DNA of 64,000 nucleotides from Candidatus Cohnella colombiensis (GCA_029203125.1 CP119317.1:2108001-2172000); one strand, 5' to 3'. Positions 16,987 through 26,759 are shown, counted from the stretch's first letter. Notes: a model not told the origin generated them from the letters alone. Numbers and translations: made by a program.

Positions 16987-18501
16987 ATGAAACGATCTGT
17001 ATGGCTGCTTTTTCTCACTGTTTCGCTCGTATTCACGGCAATTGCATCAGTGTCGGCACACACCGTTTCACCTGTCAACTCATCCTCGACCCAGAAAACG
17101 AAAGATACTCTGAACTGGCTAGCGCATCTGCCCAACCGAGCAAGCGGCAAAGTATTATCAGGTTTCTTCGGCGGTTACAGCAACAACGGGTTCTCCACAT
17201 CGCAATTGAACTCCCTCGTGTCAGCAACAGGTCAATATCCTGGAATTTTCGGTTGCGACTACGGTGCAGGCTGGGCAACAGCCTCAGATCCGACAACGCT
17301 CATTAATTACAATTGCAACTCTGATCTGAAAAGCTATTTCAATAGCGGCGGACTCGTAACTGTTAACATACATTACCCGAGCCCCGGCAATGCAACCGGT
17401 GGAAATTTGAATACGAAGCTAACAAATTTCAGCGATCTGCTTAATACGAGCACAGCGACAGGCTCACGATGGAAGGCATATCTCGATAAAACGGCCGCTG
17501 GTTTGCAGGATTTGAAAAATTCTGGTGTCACCGTTTTGTTCCGTCCTTTCCACGAAATGAATGGAGATTGGTTCTGGTGGGGCAATCAAGATGCAACAAC
17601 GTTTAAAAATGTTTGGATCAATATGTACAACTACTTCACGAATACAAAAGGCTTGAATAATCTCATTTGGGTTTATGCGCCTGACTATAGCCGCGGTAAT
17701 CGAACGTCCTATTATCCTGGCTCCAGCTATGTTGATATCGTAGGTTTAGATGCTTACAGCGACAATCCTTCAACGGTAACCGGTTATAGCGAGTTGACCG
17801 CGCTTGGCAAGCCATTCGCATTTACCGAAATCGGACCATCGACAACAGGTGCTTCATTCGATTACACAAAATGGATTACCGCAATTAAAAATAACTTCCC
17901 TGCAACTGTCTACTTCTTTGCTTGGAACGATGGCTGGTCTCCAGTCAACAACTCGAATGCTTACGCTTTTATGAATGACAGTGCGGTTGTCAACCGCTCT
18001 GGTATTAATTTGTCATCCATCACTGAGTCAGGTGGTGGCGGCGGTGGCACAGCGACTCTCTTATACGGATTTGAAAATACGACCAGCAGCTGGTCAGGGA
18101 GCGGCGTTACCGGTGGACCATGGTCAATCAATGAATGGGCGGCATCTGGCAGCTACTCCTTGAAAGCCGACATTGCGCTCGGTTCAGGCCAAGCGAGTCT
18201 ATTTAGACAATCTGCCCATAATTTTAGCGGTAAAACAACGCTTAAAGCGACGGTAAAACACGCTAGCTGGGGCTCTCAAGGAAGCGGAATGCAGGCAAAG
18301 CTCTATGTGAAAACAGGCTCATCCAATACGTGGTTTGATGGCGGTACAGTTACGATTAATTCGAACAGCACTGTATTAACGCTTAATTTATCTAACGTCA
18401 CTAATTTAAGCGATGTGAGGGAAGTCGGCGTTCAATTTTTGAAAGCATCCAACAGCAGCGGTACTTCTGCGATCTATGTAGACAACGTAACGATACAATA
18501 A
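16987..18501 (+). CDS. Secreted GH26 endo-beta-1,4-mannanase with C-terminal carbohydrate-binding module
   Basis: Hydrolyses mannan or galactomannan outside the cell. Residues 1-24 are a signal peptide (KR, hydrophobic core, VSA-H). The GH26 barrel spans about 35-340: acid/base Glu in FRPFHEMNGDWFWW, nucleophile Glu in FAFTEIGPS. A Gly-rich linker (SGGGGGGT) leads to a beta-sandwich of about 150 residues (LYGFENTTSSWSGS to IYVDNVTIQ) resembling mannan-binding modules such as CBM27. GGGAGG precedes ATG 16987. The promoter carries a perfect cre box, and a terminator follows. Confidence 0.93.
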   Translation: MKRSVWLLFLTVSLVFTAIASVSAHTVSPVNSSSTQKTKDTLNWLAHLPNRASGKVLSGFFGGYSNNGFSTSQLNSLVSATGQYPGIFGCDYGAGWATASDPTTLINYNCNSDLKSYFNSGGLVTVNIHYPSPGNATGGNLNTKLTNFSDLLNTSTATGSRWKAYLDKTAAGLQDLKNSGVTVLFRPFHEMNGDWFWWGNQDATTFKNVWINMYNYFTNTKGLNNLIWVYAPDYSRGNRTSYYPGSSYVDIVGLDAYSDNPSTVTGYSELTALGKPFAFTEIGPSTTGASFDYTKWITAIKNNFPATVYFFAWNDGWSPVNNSNAYAFMNDSAVVNRSGINLSSITESGGGGGGTATLLYGFENTTSSWSGSGVTGGPWSINEWAASGSYSLKADIALGSGQASLFRQSAHNFSGKTTLKATVKHASWGSQGSGMQAKLYVKTGSSNTWFDGGTVTINSNSTVLTLNLSNVTNLSDVREVGVQFLKASNSSGTSAIYVDNVTIQ

Positions 18502-18526
18502 TGATCGCAACACCGTAAATCAAGCC

Positions 18527-18572
18527 AGCCTCGAGCTACCCGTCCATGTGACGTTAGTTCGAGGCTTTATTT
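18527..18572 (+). terminator. Terminator of the mannanase gene
   Basis: Arms AGCCTCGAGCTA and TAGTTCGAGGCT with a 16-base loop, followed by TTATTTTGT. Confidence 0.8.
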
Positions 18573-18678
18573 TGTCAATAGAAGCTGATGTGCAATATTT
18601 CACTATGCAGGTCGTCTAGAAAACTTATAATAAAAAGATAGATGGCGATTTCAAAATGAGACAAAAGGGGAAATGACA

Positions 18679-19431
18679 ATGACCCACCCACGACCTGATC
18701 ATGAGGCGTCCACGCTCTATATTGAAGTCATTGATGCCAGAAAGAGCTTTGGTAAAGTCCCAGTATTGGAGCAGATCACTTTGAGTGTGGGACGTGGCGA
18801 AATATTCGGCTTGCTCGGCCCTTCAGGATCGGGCAAAACGACACTTGTCAATCTGATTACAGGTCTCACAGCTCCTGATCAAGGAACGGTAACATTGCTT
18901 GGAGAACGAATGCCCCAACTTAAGCTACTCAGTAAAATCGGATATATGGCGCAGTCAGATGCCTTATATGGCGAGTTATCCGCCTATGACAATCTTACTT
19001 TTTTCGCATCGCTCTACGGACTTCACGGTGCTGCACTTAAGCATAGAATTGTTGAGGTTGCTGAGCTTGTGCAGCTCAGCGAGCATCTCAATAGACCTGT
19101 AAATCAATATTCAGGTGGGATGAAGCGCCGTTTATCGCTTGCGGTTTCCATCATGCATAAGCCTGAAGTGCTCGTGCTGGATGAGCCGACTGTAGGGATT
19201 GACCCGGTATTGCGCAAAACGGTGTGGGCGGAACTCAATCGTTTTCGGCGCGAAGGTACGGCGATTCTCGTTACGACGCACGTCATGGATGAAGCTGAAA
19301 AATGCGATCGTCTAGCTATGCTACGGGATGGCCGCATCATCGCGATTGGCAGTCCCGAGCAGCTGAAGCTACAATCTCAATCTGAATCGATGGAAGATGC
19401 ATTTATCGCATTCGGAGGTGGCGTAAGATGA
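18679..19431 (+). CDS. ABC transporter ATP-binding protein (ABC-2 exporter type)
   Basis: ATPase of 250 residues, multidrug/antibiotic exporter type. Walker A GPSGSGKTT, Q-loop MAQSD, signature YSGGMKRRLSLA, Walker B VLVLDEPTVGIDP and H-loop VTTHVMDEAE are all intact. AAAGGGG is 8 bases before ATG 18679; the ATG at 18673 is too close. The stop overlaps the permease start (ATGA), so the two genes form a coupled pair. Substrate unknown. Confidence 0.93.
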   Translation: MTHPRPDHEASTLYIEVIDARKSFGKVPVLEQITLSVGRGEIFGLLGPSGSGKTTLVNLITGLTAPDQGTVTLLGERMPQLKLLSKIGYMAQSDALYGELSAYDNLTFFASLYGLHGAALKHRIVEVAELVQLSEHLNRPVNQYSGGMKRRLSLAVSIMHKPEVLVLDEPTVGIDPVLRKTVWAELNRFRREGTAILVTTHVMDEAEKCDRLAMLRDGRIIAIGSPEQLKLQSQSESMEDAFIAFGGGVR

Positions 19432-20453
19432 GAATTCGCGCGCTCGTGCTTCGTATTGCCAAACAATTCATTAAAGATAAACGCACACTCGCCTTAATGC
19501 TGCTCGCGCCATTGCTCGTGCTTACGTTAATGAAGTTTGTATTTGACGGTCAAACCGTAGCGCCACGAATCGCAGTCGTCAATGCGCCGGAAGCATTCGT
19601 GTCTGCTCTGCAGCATTCCGGCGCGGCAGTATCCGTATATTCCGATATGGATGAACCTGAGCGATTGATTCAGAACGCAGAGCTGGATGCCATCGTGACG
19701 ATAGATAACTTAAAGCCACGCATTATTTTGGAGGGCAGCAGTCCAAGCAAAAGCTCAAATGCGATGGAAGCGATCCAGCAAGCATTAAAGCAGCTGCTGA
19801 ACTCCTCACTTATACAACCTGAAATTACTTTTTTGCACGGTCAAGGCGAATTTAGCGCGTTCGATTATTTCGGGTCGGTACTCGTCGGCTTTCTTTCGTT
19901 CTTCTTCGTTTTCTTAATTGCTGGAGTGTCCTTTCTCCGTGAGCGAACGACGGGCACCTTACAAAGATTACTTGCAACTCCGCTTAGACGCACAGAAATT
20001 GTAATAGGCTATTTAGTCGGCTTCGGCATCTTCACATTGTTGCAAGCATCGTTAATCGTATGGTACTCCACCTCGGTACTTGGCATCGCCTTAGAGGGGT
20101 CTTTCGTTCTAATTCTGCTCATGAATCTCGTGCTAGCCGTAACCGCGTTAACACTTGGCACCTTGTTGTCCGCTTTTGCGCAGAACGAATTTCAGATGAT
20201 TCAATTCATTCCAATTGTAATTATTCCGCAAGTTTTCTTCTGTGGATTAATCGAACTCGATTCGTTGCCTGAATGGCTTCAATATGTAGGCAAAATACTA
20301 CCGCTCACCTATGGCGCAGAAGCTCTCCGGTCAATTATGCTGCAAGGAGCAGGCTGGTCAGAAGTGTGGAATGATTTCCTTATCTTGATTGGATTCGCAA
20401 TTGTATTCGCAGTTTTGAATGTGCGCGCCTTGCGCAAGCATCGTCGTATTTAA
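19428..20453 (+). CDS. ABC-2 type permease
   Basis: Membrane partner of the preceding ATPase, 341 residues. One N-terminal helix (ALMLLAPLLVLTLM), an extracytoplasmic domain of about 140 residues, then five helices with the ABC-2 stretch RERTTGTLQRLLATPLRRTEIVIG and the conserved end LPLTYGAEALRSIML. Bacitracin- or daunorubicin-type exporters have this layout, but no substrate can be assigned. A bidirectional terminator follows. Confidence 0.92.
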   Translation: MRIRALVLRIAKQFIKDKRTLALMLLAPLLVLTLMKFVFDGQTVAPRIAVVNAPEAFVSALQHSGAAVSVYSDMDEPERLIQNAELDAIVTIDNLKPRIILEGSSPSKSSNAMEAIQQALKQLLNSSLIQPEITFLHGQGEFSAFDYFGSVLVGFLSFFFVFLIAGVSFLRERTTGTLQRLLATPLRRTEIVIGYLVGFGIFTLLQASLIVWYSTSVLGIALEGSFVLILLMNLVLAVTALTLGTLLSAFAQNEFQMIQFIPIVIIPQVFFCGLIELDSLPEWLQYVGKILPLTYGAEALRSIMLQGAGWSEVWNDFLILIGFAIVFAVLNVRALRKHRRI

Positions 20454-20463
20454 GCAAAAAAAT

Positions 20464-20508
20464 AAACCTTCGGTTTCTGCACCGCGCAGATCCCGAAGGT
20501 TTGTTTGT
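20464..20508. terminator. Bidirectional terminator between ABC permease and MFS gene
   Basis: Arms AAACCTTCGG and CCGAAGGTTT flanked by A-rich (left) and T-rich (right) tracts, lying between convergent genes. Confidence 0.85.
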
Positions 20509-20519
20509 TTATACTCGCT

Positions 20520-21692
20520 TTATACTGTTGATTTCCCTTTATCCAAGTTGCGGAATTGTGCAAGTAATCCAAGCGCTCCAAGCGATAGTAAACCAGATAC
20601 GACGAATGGGAGCCAGTCCGCTGCCCACAAGAGCGTTGCACCAAGTAATGGGCCTACGATCCGCCCTAAGCTATCCATGGATGAACTCAACCCTGACGCA
20701 ATCCCTTGACCTACTGTTGTCTTCTGAGTAATCAGCGAGCTCACACATGGCTTAATGAGTGAATTCCCAATACCGAATACACACAGGTATACGGATGCAA
20801 GCACCCAGTTCGTTGCAGTAAGCAAGAGGAAGAATCCAGCTGCAGAAATAATGAGTCCCAGAGCAATATATCTTGCCTCTTGCCCTGGCTTTACATGTCT
20901 GCGTACAACACCGCCTTGGACTACCGCTCCTGCCAATCCACAGAAGAAGAACATTAGCCCAATCTGCTTTGGTGTTACCGCAAAATGGGTAATTCCGTAC
21001 AACTGCAAAGTCGCTTCTAGAATCGCTAGTGAGAAAGTAACAAAGAACGCTAATACATATAGAAATTTAAGTGGTCCTTGAAATGCAGCCCAACGTGAAA
21101 CTCGCACAGATGCTCGCGCACTCGCTCTCTTTTCAGGTGGTAATGATTCCTCTAGCTTAAAGAAAGCGAGAACAAACACCAAGAATGAAAGACCAGCTGC
21201 TGCGAAAAACGGCGTATGTATCGTGATTTCACTTAAATATCCACCGAATCCTGGGCCGAACGTGAATCCAAGTCCGATACTCATCCCAACGACTGCCATT
21301 CCTTTGGTCCGCTGCTCTGTTGTCGTAATATCCGCAACATAGGCAACGATACAGGATACAACCGCACCAGAGAATAATCCACCAAGGACGCGTGAAGCAT
21401 ACATGAGGACTAGGTTATCTCCGGATATTCCGAATATCAGAAAGCTTACACTGAACCCGAGCACACCCGTCATAATAACCGGTCTTCTCCCAATTCGCTC
21501 TGAGAGTTGTCCCCACACAGGGCTTAATACAAAAGACATTAAGGAGTAAACGGCTAACATCGCTCCTGTATGCCATTTCGCTGATTCAGAACTCACCTGT
21601 GTCACAAGCTCAGGTAGTACCGGAATGATAATCCCGAAGCCGATAAAAACAGTAAAGAGCATAAGACCGACGATCATTAATTTGCTTTTCAA
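20520..21692 (-). CDS. MFS transporter, DHA1 (multidrug/tetracycline-efflux-like) family
   Basis: Twelve-helix drug:proton antiporter type of about 390 residues. It has the motif A region GQLSERIGRRPVIM after helix 2, motif D-like FGIIIPVLPELV in helix 1 and motif C region GLGFTFGPGFGGYLS in helix 5. Helix 12 ends FVVSGLLSLGALGLLAQF. The frame begins at 21713, but GAGGAGAG lies within that extension and fits TTG 21692. Single gene, convergent with the ABC exporter. Substrate not predictable. Confidence 0.88.
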   Translation of the reverse strand: MKSKLMIVGLMLFTVFIGFGIIIPVLPELVTQVSSESAKWHTGAMLAVYSLMSFVLSPVWGQLSERIGRRPVIMTGVLGFSVSFLIFGISGDNLVLMYASRVLGGLFSGAVVSCIVAYVADITTTEQRTKGMAVVGMSIGLGFTFGPGFGGYLSEITIHTPFFAAAGLSFLVFVLAFFKLEESLPPEKRASARASVRVSRWAAFQGPLKFLYVLAFFVTFSLAILEATLQLYGITHFAVTPKQIGLMFFFCGLAGAVVQGGVVRRHVKPGQEARYIALGLIISAAGFFLLLTATNWVLASVYLCVFGIGNSLIKPCVSSLITQKTTVGQGIASGLSSSMDSLGRIVGPLLGATLLWAADWLPFVVSGLLSLGALGLLAQFRNLDKGKSTV

Positions 21693-21847
21693 CACATTTC
21701 TCTCCTCATACATGCAAGATCGAAGCTACGATGATGGGTTTATTCATTATACATGATGGTAGCATACACTTCTCCTTGTTCCAAATCCCAACAGATGGCT
21801 TTTTCGTGACAACTTGAGGTAAAAATCAGACAGCTTCATCAGAAATA

Positions 21848-21875
21848 TTGATTTCCCGCATATTTTTGTTATACT
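21848..21875 (+). promoter_or_regulatory. Putative promoter of speA
   Basis: TTGATT (21848-21853), 16-base spacer, TATACT (21870-21875), 65 bases before the speA start. Confidence 0.6.
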
Positions 21876-21939
21876 CATGCTTGTTTGTATAATGCAATAA
21901 TTCCTCAAGGAAATCCGGTTAGAAAGGCAGTGATTAATT

Positions 21940-23412
21940 TTGGATCAAGCACGCACCCCCCTATTCGATGCACTTCGCAAGCATGCGAATAACAATCCGG
22001 TACAATTTCATATACCAGGACATAAAAAGGGAGCCGGTATGGACCCTGAATTTAGAGAATTCATCGGCGATAATATTTTGAACATTGATCTTATTAACAT
22101 CGCACCATTGGATGATCTTCATCAACCGATCGGAGTCATCAAAGAGGCGCAGCAATTAGCCGCAGAAGCTTTCGGTGCAGATGCAACGTACTTTTCAGTA
22201 CAAGGAACGAGCACAGCGATCATGGCGATGATCTTAACCGTTTGCGGCAATGGTGATAAAATTATCGTTCCGCGCAACGTTCATAAGTCGATCCTATCCG
22301 CAATCATCTTTGCTGGTGCACGCCCTGTCTTCCTCTCTCCGGTTCGCGATACGAAGCTAGGAATCGATCATGGCGTTACTACACGTTCTGTTCGACGCGC
22401 GTTAGAGCGTCATCCCGATGCCGTAGCTGTATTGGTCATTAACCCCACTTATTACGGCGTCTGTACGCACCTGAAGGAAATCGTCGAACTTGTACATGAA
22501 TATGACATTCCGGTGCTTGTCGACGAAGCCCATGGCGCATTAATCCACTTCTCAGACGAGCTCCCCCTCTCTGCTATGCAGGCAGGGGCAGATATGGCTG
22601 CAACGAGTATACATAAGCTCGGGGGCTCTATGACACAAAGTTCAATACTTAACATTCGTGCGAAGTTGATCAACCCACAGCGTGTACAAACGATTCTTAG
22701 CTTGCTGACAACGACATCAACGTCATATCCACTGCTCGCATCTTTAGATACAGCTAGACGCCAGCTCGCGTTGCATGGGAAACAGCTCGCAGAGCGCACA
22801 TTGCGACTAGCGAATGCTGCACGTGAATCGATTAATCAAATAGATGGGTTGCATTCATTTGGCGAAGAGCTGCTTGGTGATGAAGCGACCTATGATTTCG
22901 ATCCGACAAAGCTATCAATTCACGTTAGACGTCTAGGGATTACGGGATATGACGCAGAAAATTGGCTTCGTGACAACTTCAATCTCGAAGTTGAACTAAG
23001 CGACATGTACAACATCCTCTGTCTAATTACTCCTGGTGATGATGAAGCGTCCATCAGCATATTAGTAGAAGCGATCCGCGCACTTTCTGCGGCTTATTAT
23101 CCACTTGCGGATAATGTGCCAGAGGTTGTCGTCGAAATTCCGGATATTCCGCATCTTTCGCTAACGCCTCGGGATGCGTTTTATGGAGAAACAGAACTGA
23201 TTCCTTTCCGTGAGTCAGCAGGCCGCATCATTGCTGAATTCATCTATGTATATCCACCGGGCATTCCTATTCTGTTGCCGGGTGAAATTATTTCGCAAGA
23301 AAACATTAATTATATTGTCGATCATATCTCTGTCGGCCTTCCTGTCAAAGGACCTGAAGATCGCTCTGTCACCAACGTGAAGGTCATTGTAGAGGAAACT
23401 GCGATATTCTAA
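21940..23412 (+). CDS. speA: Arginine decarboxylase (Orn/Lys/Arg decarboxylase, fold I)
   Basis: PLP enzyme converting arginine to agmatine for polyamine synthesis. At 490 residues it matches Bacillus SpeA along its whole length: FHIPGHKKGAGMDPEFR, FSVQGTSTAIM, INPTYYGV, LVDEAHGALIHF, the PLP lysine in SIHKLGGSMTQSS, and LTPRDAFY near the C-terminal domain. Start is TTG 21940, with AAAGG upstream. Other fold-I decarboxylases for lysine or ornithine look alike, so the substrate is by homology. It is monocistronic with a terminator. Confidence 0.93.
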   Translation: MDQARTPLFDALRKHANNNPVQFHIPGHKKGAGMDPEFREFIGDNILNIDLINIAPLDDLHQPIGVIKEAQQLAAEAFGADATYFSVQGTSTAIMAMILTVCGNGDKIIVPRNVHKSILSAIIFAGARPVFLSPVRDTKLGIDHGVTTRSVRRALERHPDAVAVLVINPTYYGVCTHLKEIVELVHEYDIPVLVDEAHGALIHFSDELPLSAMQAGADMAATSIHKLGGSMTQSSILNIRAKLINPQRVQTILSLLTTTSTSYPLLASLDTARRQLALHGKQLAERTLRLANAARESINQIDGLHSFGEELLGDEATYDFDPTKLSIHVRRLGITGYDAENWLRDNFNLEVELSDMYNILCLITPGDDEASISILVEAIRALSAAYYPLADNVPEVVVEIPDIPHLSLTPRDAFYGETELIPFRESAGRIIAEFIYVYPPGIPILLPGEIISQENINYIVDHISVGLPVKGPEDRSVTNVKVIVEETAIF

Positions 23413-23427
23413 CTGTTCTGTCATAGA

Positions 23428-23466
23428 GGGACCCTCTCTTAATTAGAGAAGGGTTCTTTTTTAATA
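23428..23466 (+). terminator. Terminator of speA
   Basis: Arms GACCCTCTCT and AGAGAAGGGTTC around TTAATT, then TTTTTTAA. Confidence 0.8.
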
Positions 23467-23540
23467 AAAATAAAGAAACATTTTCCATTAACTTTCGTCC
23501 AATGTTTAGAGAGCCTTAAATGGAGAGGAAGTTTTCGTCT

Positions 23541-24689
23541 ATGCAGCTAATGAAACGAATGAAACGAATGGTTGTACTCCTGTTGTCCACTGTACTTCTT
23601 GTACCTACGATAGTCACGGCTAGCAGCACAACACCTCCTACATATCATTTTGAATGGCAAGAGGGTGGCGGTGTCAATGGGGAAGTCATTATGAAAAAGG
23701 GAATTTCCTATGTCGATTTGGAAAACATAGCGCAACTGGCAGGCATGTCTCTTAATTGGGATAACAAGCATCTTCTTCTACAATTATTTGGGATTGATAA
23801 AACTATTGAAATCCGAGTAGGCGATTCGATCGCTTACTTAGATGGAACCAAAGTGAACATGGGCGGAGTCCCGTTTATTCAGAACAAAACACTGTATGTA
23901 CCTGCACGTTTCGTCGTAACTGCCCTGCAAGGGGCAGGATTGAAATGGGACAAAAATAAACAAATATTAAATGCCGTTCAAATTCACAAATATGACAGAA
24001 AGACCAGCACGTATGGTGGGCTAGTGTATTCTGTCGACTACAACTCTGGCAATGTCTATACGACTAACGGTAAAGGGGTTAAACGGCAAATTGCAACACA
24101 AGGCTCCCCTTTCTTTGAGTACATCACCTATCAATTTCAAAAGACAGCAGGTGGCTTGCTCCTTGTGACCATTTCCGATAATTATGGCGAGCCTCATGTT
24201 CATAATCAAGTATTATATTTACTTATTAAAAACGGGAGTGTCGTTAGGCAGTCCAAAGTGAATTACTTCAAACGGTATACTACAAACGTCACTTTCTATG
24301 ATGGTTTTATCGCGCTTACTGACGGGAAAAAGCTCCGCATTTTTGAAGATGGGACAGCGAATTTAGTGGATTCGATCAACCTCGTCAAGCTTGGCGACAA
24401 AGATGATAACTATTTCATTGAAGGAATCGATAAGGAGTTTATCTTGTTCCGCGCGAATGCTGACGGGATTTTGAAGCTCTACAATCGATACACAAAGGAT
24501 GTGGTTGTTCTTTCGGAGGAGCTATTAAGTGGAAAACAGCTTGAATATGCACAAACTAATGACCTCCCTTATTGGGGTGACGGGCTCGTATATCTTGGTC
24601 GCGAAGGAGACAGTTTGATGTTCCGCAATGATATGATGATCGAAAAAGATACAACCATTTACAAGTATACGCTCCCTGATTTGTCCTGA
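23541..24689 (+). CDS. Secreted protein with copper-amine-oxidase-like N-terminal (stalk) domain
   Basis: Signal peptide MQLMKRMKRMVVLLLSTVL..VTAS. Residues about 45-130 form the Cu-amine-oxidase N-like repeat (YVDLENIAQLAGMSLNWD, TLYVPARFVVTALQGAGLKWD), a cell-surface domain frequent in Paenibacillaceae. The remaining 250 residues look like a beta-propeller-like fold (repeated GLVY, LLLVTISD, FYDGFIALTDGKKL, GDGLVYLGREGDS). ATG 23541 is chosen over ATG 23520 because GGAAG lies between them. No enzyme motif seen; function unknown. Confidence 0.8.
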   Translation: MQLMKRMKRMVVLLLSTVLLVPTIVTASSTTPPTYHFEWQEGGGVNGEVIMKKGISYVDLENIAQLAGMSLNWDNKHLLLQLFGIDKTIEIRVGDSIAYLDGTKVNMGGVPFIQNKTLYVPARFVVTALQGAGLKWDKNKQILNAVQIHKYDRKTSTYGGLVYSVDYNSGNVYTTNGKGVKRQIATQGSPFFEYITYQFQKTAGGLLLVTISDNYGEPHVHNQVLYLLIKNGSVVRQSKVNYFKRYTTNVTFYDGFIALTDGKKLRIFEDGTANLVDSINLVKLGDKDDNYFIEGIDKEFILFRANADGILKLYNRYTKDVVVLSEELLSGKQLEYAQTNDLPYWGDGLVYLGREGDSLMFRNDMMIEKDTTIYKYTLPDLS

Positions 24690-24738
24690 TCTAACCTTTA
24701 CACACTTCCCATTGTCAACCAAGGGAGGAAATGCTATC

Positions 24739-25179
24739 ATGAGCGTGGGGGTGGGATCAATGGGTCAAAGCGCTTACATTTCACTTGTACAAGGATCCGC
24801 TTTAGCCGAGATCGACTTAGAGGGTGTAAAAAATCAACTCAATCAATATTGTGAACAGGTTACCTTAACGGGTCAGCAGCTCGATTGGGACTATGCCCAA
24901 ACTGCTTTTCCCTATAAGATTGAAAGTAAGCCCGAAGCAGCAGATCAATGGTTTTACTTGAAGGGGAGTAATCCTCTGTATCGTTATATTGTATTTGGAA
25001 CAGGTATTCGTGAAGAAGAAGGAGCTAATATTCCTTACATTCATGTCGTTCTGCCCGACGGATCAACGCATGGCGATAAATCTAAGGCGAACGAGTTATG
25101 CAAGTGGATCGGCAAGAAGCTCCAAGCTAAGGTACAGCTATTCAACGGCAGAACAATGTACTTCAACCCACGTAAATAA
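24739..25179 (+). CDS. DUF1885 family protein
   Basis: Small cytosolic protein of 130-147 residues with the DUF1885 pattern AYISLVQGS, LDWDYAQTAFPYKIE, IHVVLPDGSTHGDKSKANE and NGRTMYFNPRK at the C terminus. Function unknown. AGGGAGG precedes ATG 24739; ATG 24760 (MGQSAYISLV) would match the family length better, so the start is uncertain. It is followed by a strong terminator. Confidence 0.8.
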   Translation: MSVGVGSMGQSAYISLVQGSALAEIDLEGVKNQLNQYCEQVTLTGQQLDWDYAQTAFPYKIESKPEAADQWFYLKGSNPLYRYIVFGTGIREEEGANIPYIHVVLPDGSTHGDKSKANELCKWIGKKLQAKVQLFNGRTMYFNPRK

Positions 25180-25183
25180 ATGA

Positions 25184-25221
25184 AAGAAGCCTCTTCCGAT
25201 CAATCCGGAGGAGGCTTCTTT
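25184..25221 (+). terminator. Terminator between DUF1885 and DUF1292 genes (probably bidirectional)
   Basis: Arms AAGAAGCCTCTTCCG and CCGGAGGAGGCTTCTT around ATCAAT. The flanking A and T runs allow use from both sides. Confidence 0.9.
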
Positions 25222-25236
25222 GCATGTACAGAAGGA

Positions 25237-25533
25237 TTACTCGTTGTTGCTTTCCGCAACAAGCTCCTCGTACTTATTCATCACTTGTTCCCATTCTGCT
25301 TCGTCTTCGATATTCACTAGAACCTCGTCTTCACCTTCGGTATCAATCCGCAAAATGACAGCATCGTCTTCTGGATCGTCACGATCTAGCAAAATAGCAT
25401 ACTCACGATCATCGATTGCAAACGAATCGACCAGCACCATCTTGTACTCAGTGCCATCCTCATCCGTAAGAACGATTATATCTTCCTCTTCGTGCTCATG
25501 CTGGCAATTCTCATCATGGACATGATCGCTCAT
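25237..25533 (-). CDS. DUF1292 family protein (YrzB-like)
   Basis: Very acidic 98-residue protein. After a His-rich start (DHVHDENCQHEHEEE) comes the DUF1292 core: IIVLTDEDGTEY, the VDSFAIDDREYAILL strand pair and WEQVMNKYEEL. The role is unknown in all species; the gene is usually near yrrK/udk. GGAGG is 6 bases upstream of ATG 25533; the longer frame to 25599 is discarded. The His/Cys-rich N terminus could bind metal (inference). Confidence 0.88.
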   Translation of the reverse strand: MSDHVHDENCQHEHEEEDIIVLTDEDGTEYKMVLVDSFAIDDREYAILLDRDDPEDDAVILRIDTEGEDEVLVNIEDEAEWEQVMNKYEELVAESNNE

Positions 25534-25612
25534 AGTAAACCTCCGTTCAAAACAATAAATTTTTACCTTCTCACGTATCGTATCATTTTCCACCTTCACC
25601 GGTCAAACAGAA

Positions 25613-25650
25613 AACCCCTAAACAAAGTCGTTTCTGACTAGTTAGGGGTT
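25613..25650 (-). terminator. Terminator of the 25.7 kb secreted protein gene
   Basis: Arms AACCCCTAAAC..AGTC and GACTAGTTAGGGGTT; on the minus strand it is followed by TTTTCTG. Confidence 0.75.
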
Positions 25651-25660
25651 GATCGCTTTC

Positions 25661-26245
25661 TTATCGAGACATAATCGCTTTCTCTGATACGAGTTGGTAA
25701 GTGGTTTCGCCCGAAGGTCTCATCCAGAACTTAATCGTATACACACCTGCACTATCAAAGCTATACAGGATATCCCTTGTTGTAATCCAGAAATTATCCT
25801 TGCCCTTATCAGGGAAATTACTATCATCGGTTGTTCGAGCTTCAATCAAAGTCTCTTCACCATAAGGTTCTGTAATTGTAAGCTTAAATGCCGACAGATC
25901 GACCTTCAAAGAATCCACCTGTGCGAAAATATTAAATTTGAATTTCGAGCCTTTGTTCACTTCACCAAAGATCGTGCTTCCATTTCTAGAGAGCATATGA
26001 ACGTTAGGTCTGTATATGTTAATCTTCTTATCTTTCTCATCCCAGAGCAATATACCTTGAAGCTTGTCTCCGATTAAATCTGAAGAGATGTACAGTTGCT
26101 TATCAACAAGAATGCTAGTGGAGTCCACTTCCTTCTTGTTAATCCATATTCTAATTTTCTGTCCGATGGAATCTGCAGCATAAGCCACTGTCCCACTTAG
26201 CAGAGTAAATGTTAACACTAACAACAACATTTTGCGGAATTTCAT
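25661..26245 (-). CDS. Secreted protein with stalk-like domain
   Basis: 194 residues, signal peptide MKFRKMLLLVLTFTLLSGTVAYAA. Residues about 30-80 resemble a single Cu-amine-oxidase N-like unit (IRIWINKKEV, LYISSDLIGDKLQGILLWDEKDKKINIY); residues 95-190 look like an Ig-like beta domain (FAQVDSLKVDLSAFKLTI, DSAGVYTIKFWM). No catalytic motif. Start ATG follows an AGGGATATTAGGT-like leader. Function unknown, probably cell-envelope associated. Confidence 0.7.
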   Translation of the reverse strand: MKFRKMLLLVLTFTLLSGTVAYAADSIGQKIRIWINKKEVDSTSILVDKQLYISSDLIGDKLQGILLWDEKDKKINIYRPNVHMLSRNGSTIFGEVNKGSKFKFNIFAQVDSLKVDLSAFKLTITEPYGEETLIEARTTDDSNFPDKGKDNFWITTRDILYSFDSAGVYTIKFWMRPSGETTYQLVSEKAIMSR

Positions 26246-26369
26246 ACCTAATATCCCTGCCCCTCCGACGTTCTTTCTTCTTGGTAATTAGTTATACTAA
26301 TCCCCCATTAAAAAGTTGCGCCAATTGGACAATTTTTATGAGAACTCCTTCATTTTTTTAATATACTAA

Positions 26370-26576
26370 TTATTTACGACTGGAACTTGGACTCGGAAGC
26401 GTCAGTACGCAAGGAACGCCATAGCCGATTGCACCAGGTTCTTTCATTCTATCTCTATATGCAATTCCCCGACTACAAGGTGTTGGACAGACGATGCATT
26501 TATCAACTGTAACGATTTTCATTTGAGGCTGAAATCGCTCCGACTTCAATTTCGTTTTTTTCTTCGCTTTAGCCAC
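26370..26576 (-). CDS. Small Lys-rich protein with Cys cluster
   Basis: 68 residues, GTG start 10 bases after GGAGG. Basic N terminus (AKAKKKTKLK) followed by CIVCPTPCSRG, a possible metal-binding CxxCxxxC cluster, and a Ser-rich tail. I do not recognise the family. The strong ribosome binding site and amino-acid bias support coding. Confidence 0.65.
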   Translation of the reverse strand: MAKAKKKTKLKSERFQPQMKIVTVDKCIVCPTPCSRGIAYRDRMKEPGAIGYGVPCVLTLPSPSSSRK

Positions 26577-26759
26577 TTTGTTCTACCTCCATTAACGACA
26601 CAACGTTGTTATTCACAACAGCCTATGCGAGGCAGATTCTCTTTGTTACTTGGTACAGTTATTTTTCAAAAAAGTCGCTTCTTTCACTAGGCAGAATATG
26701 GTACATTAATGAAAGTTGCAACTGTCCTGCTACCATTACTCTGTTCGGGAGGCAATTAC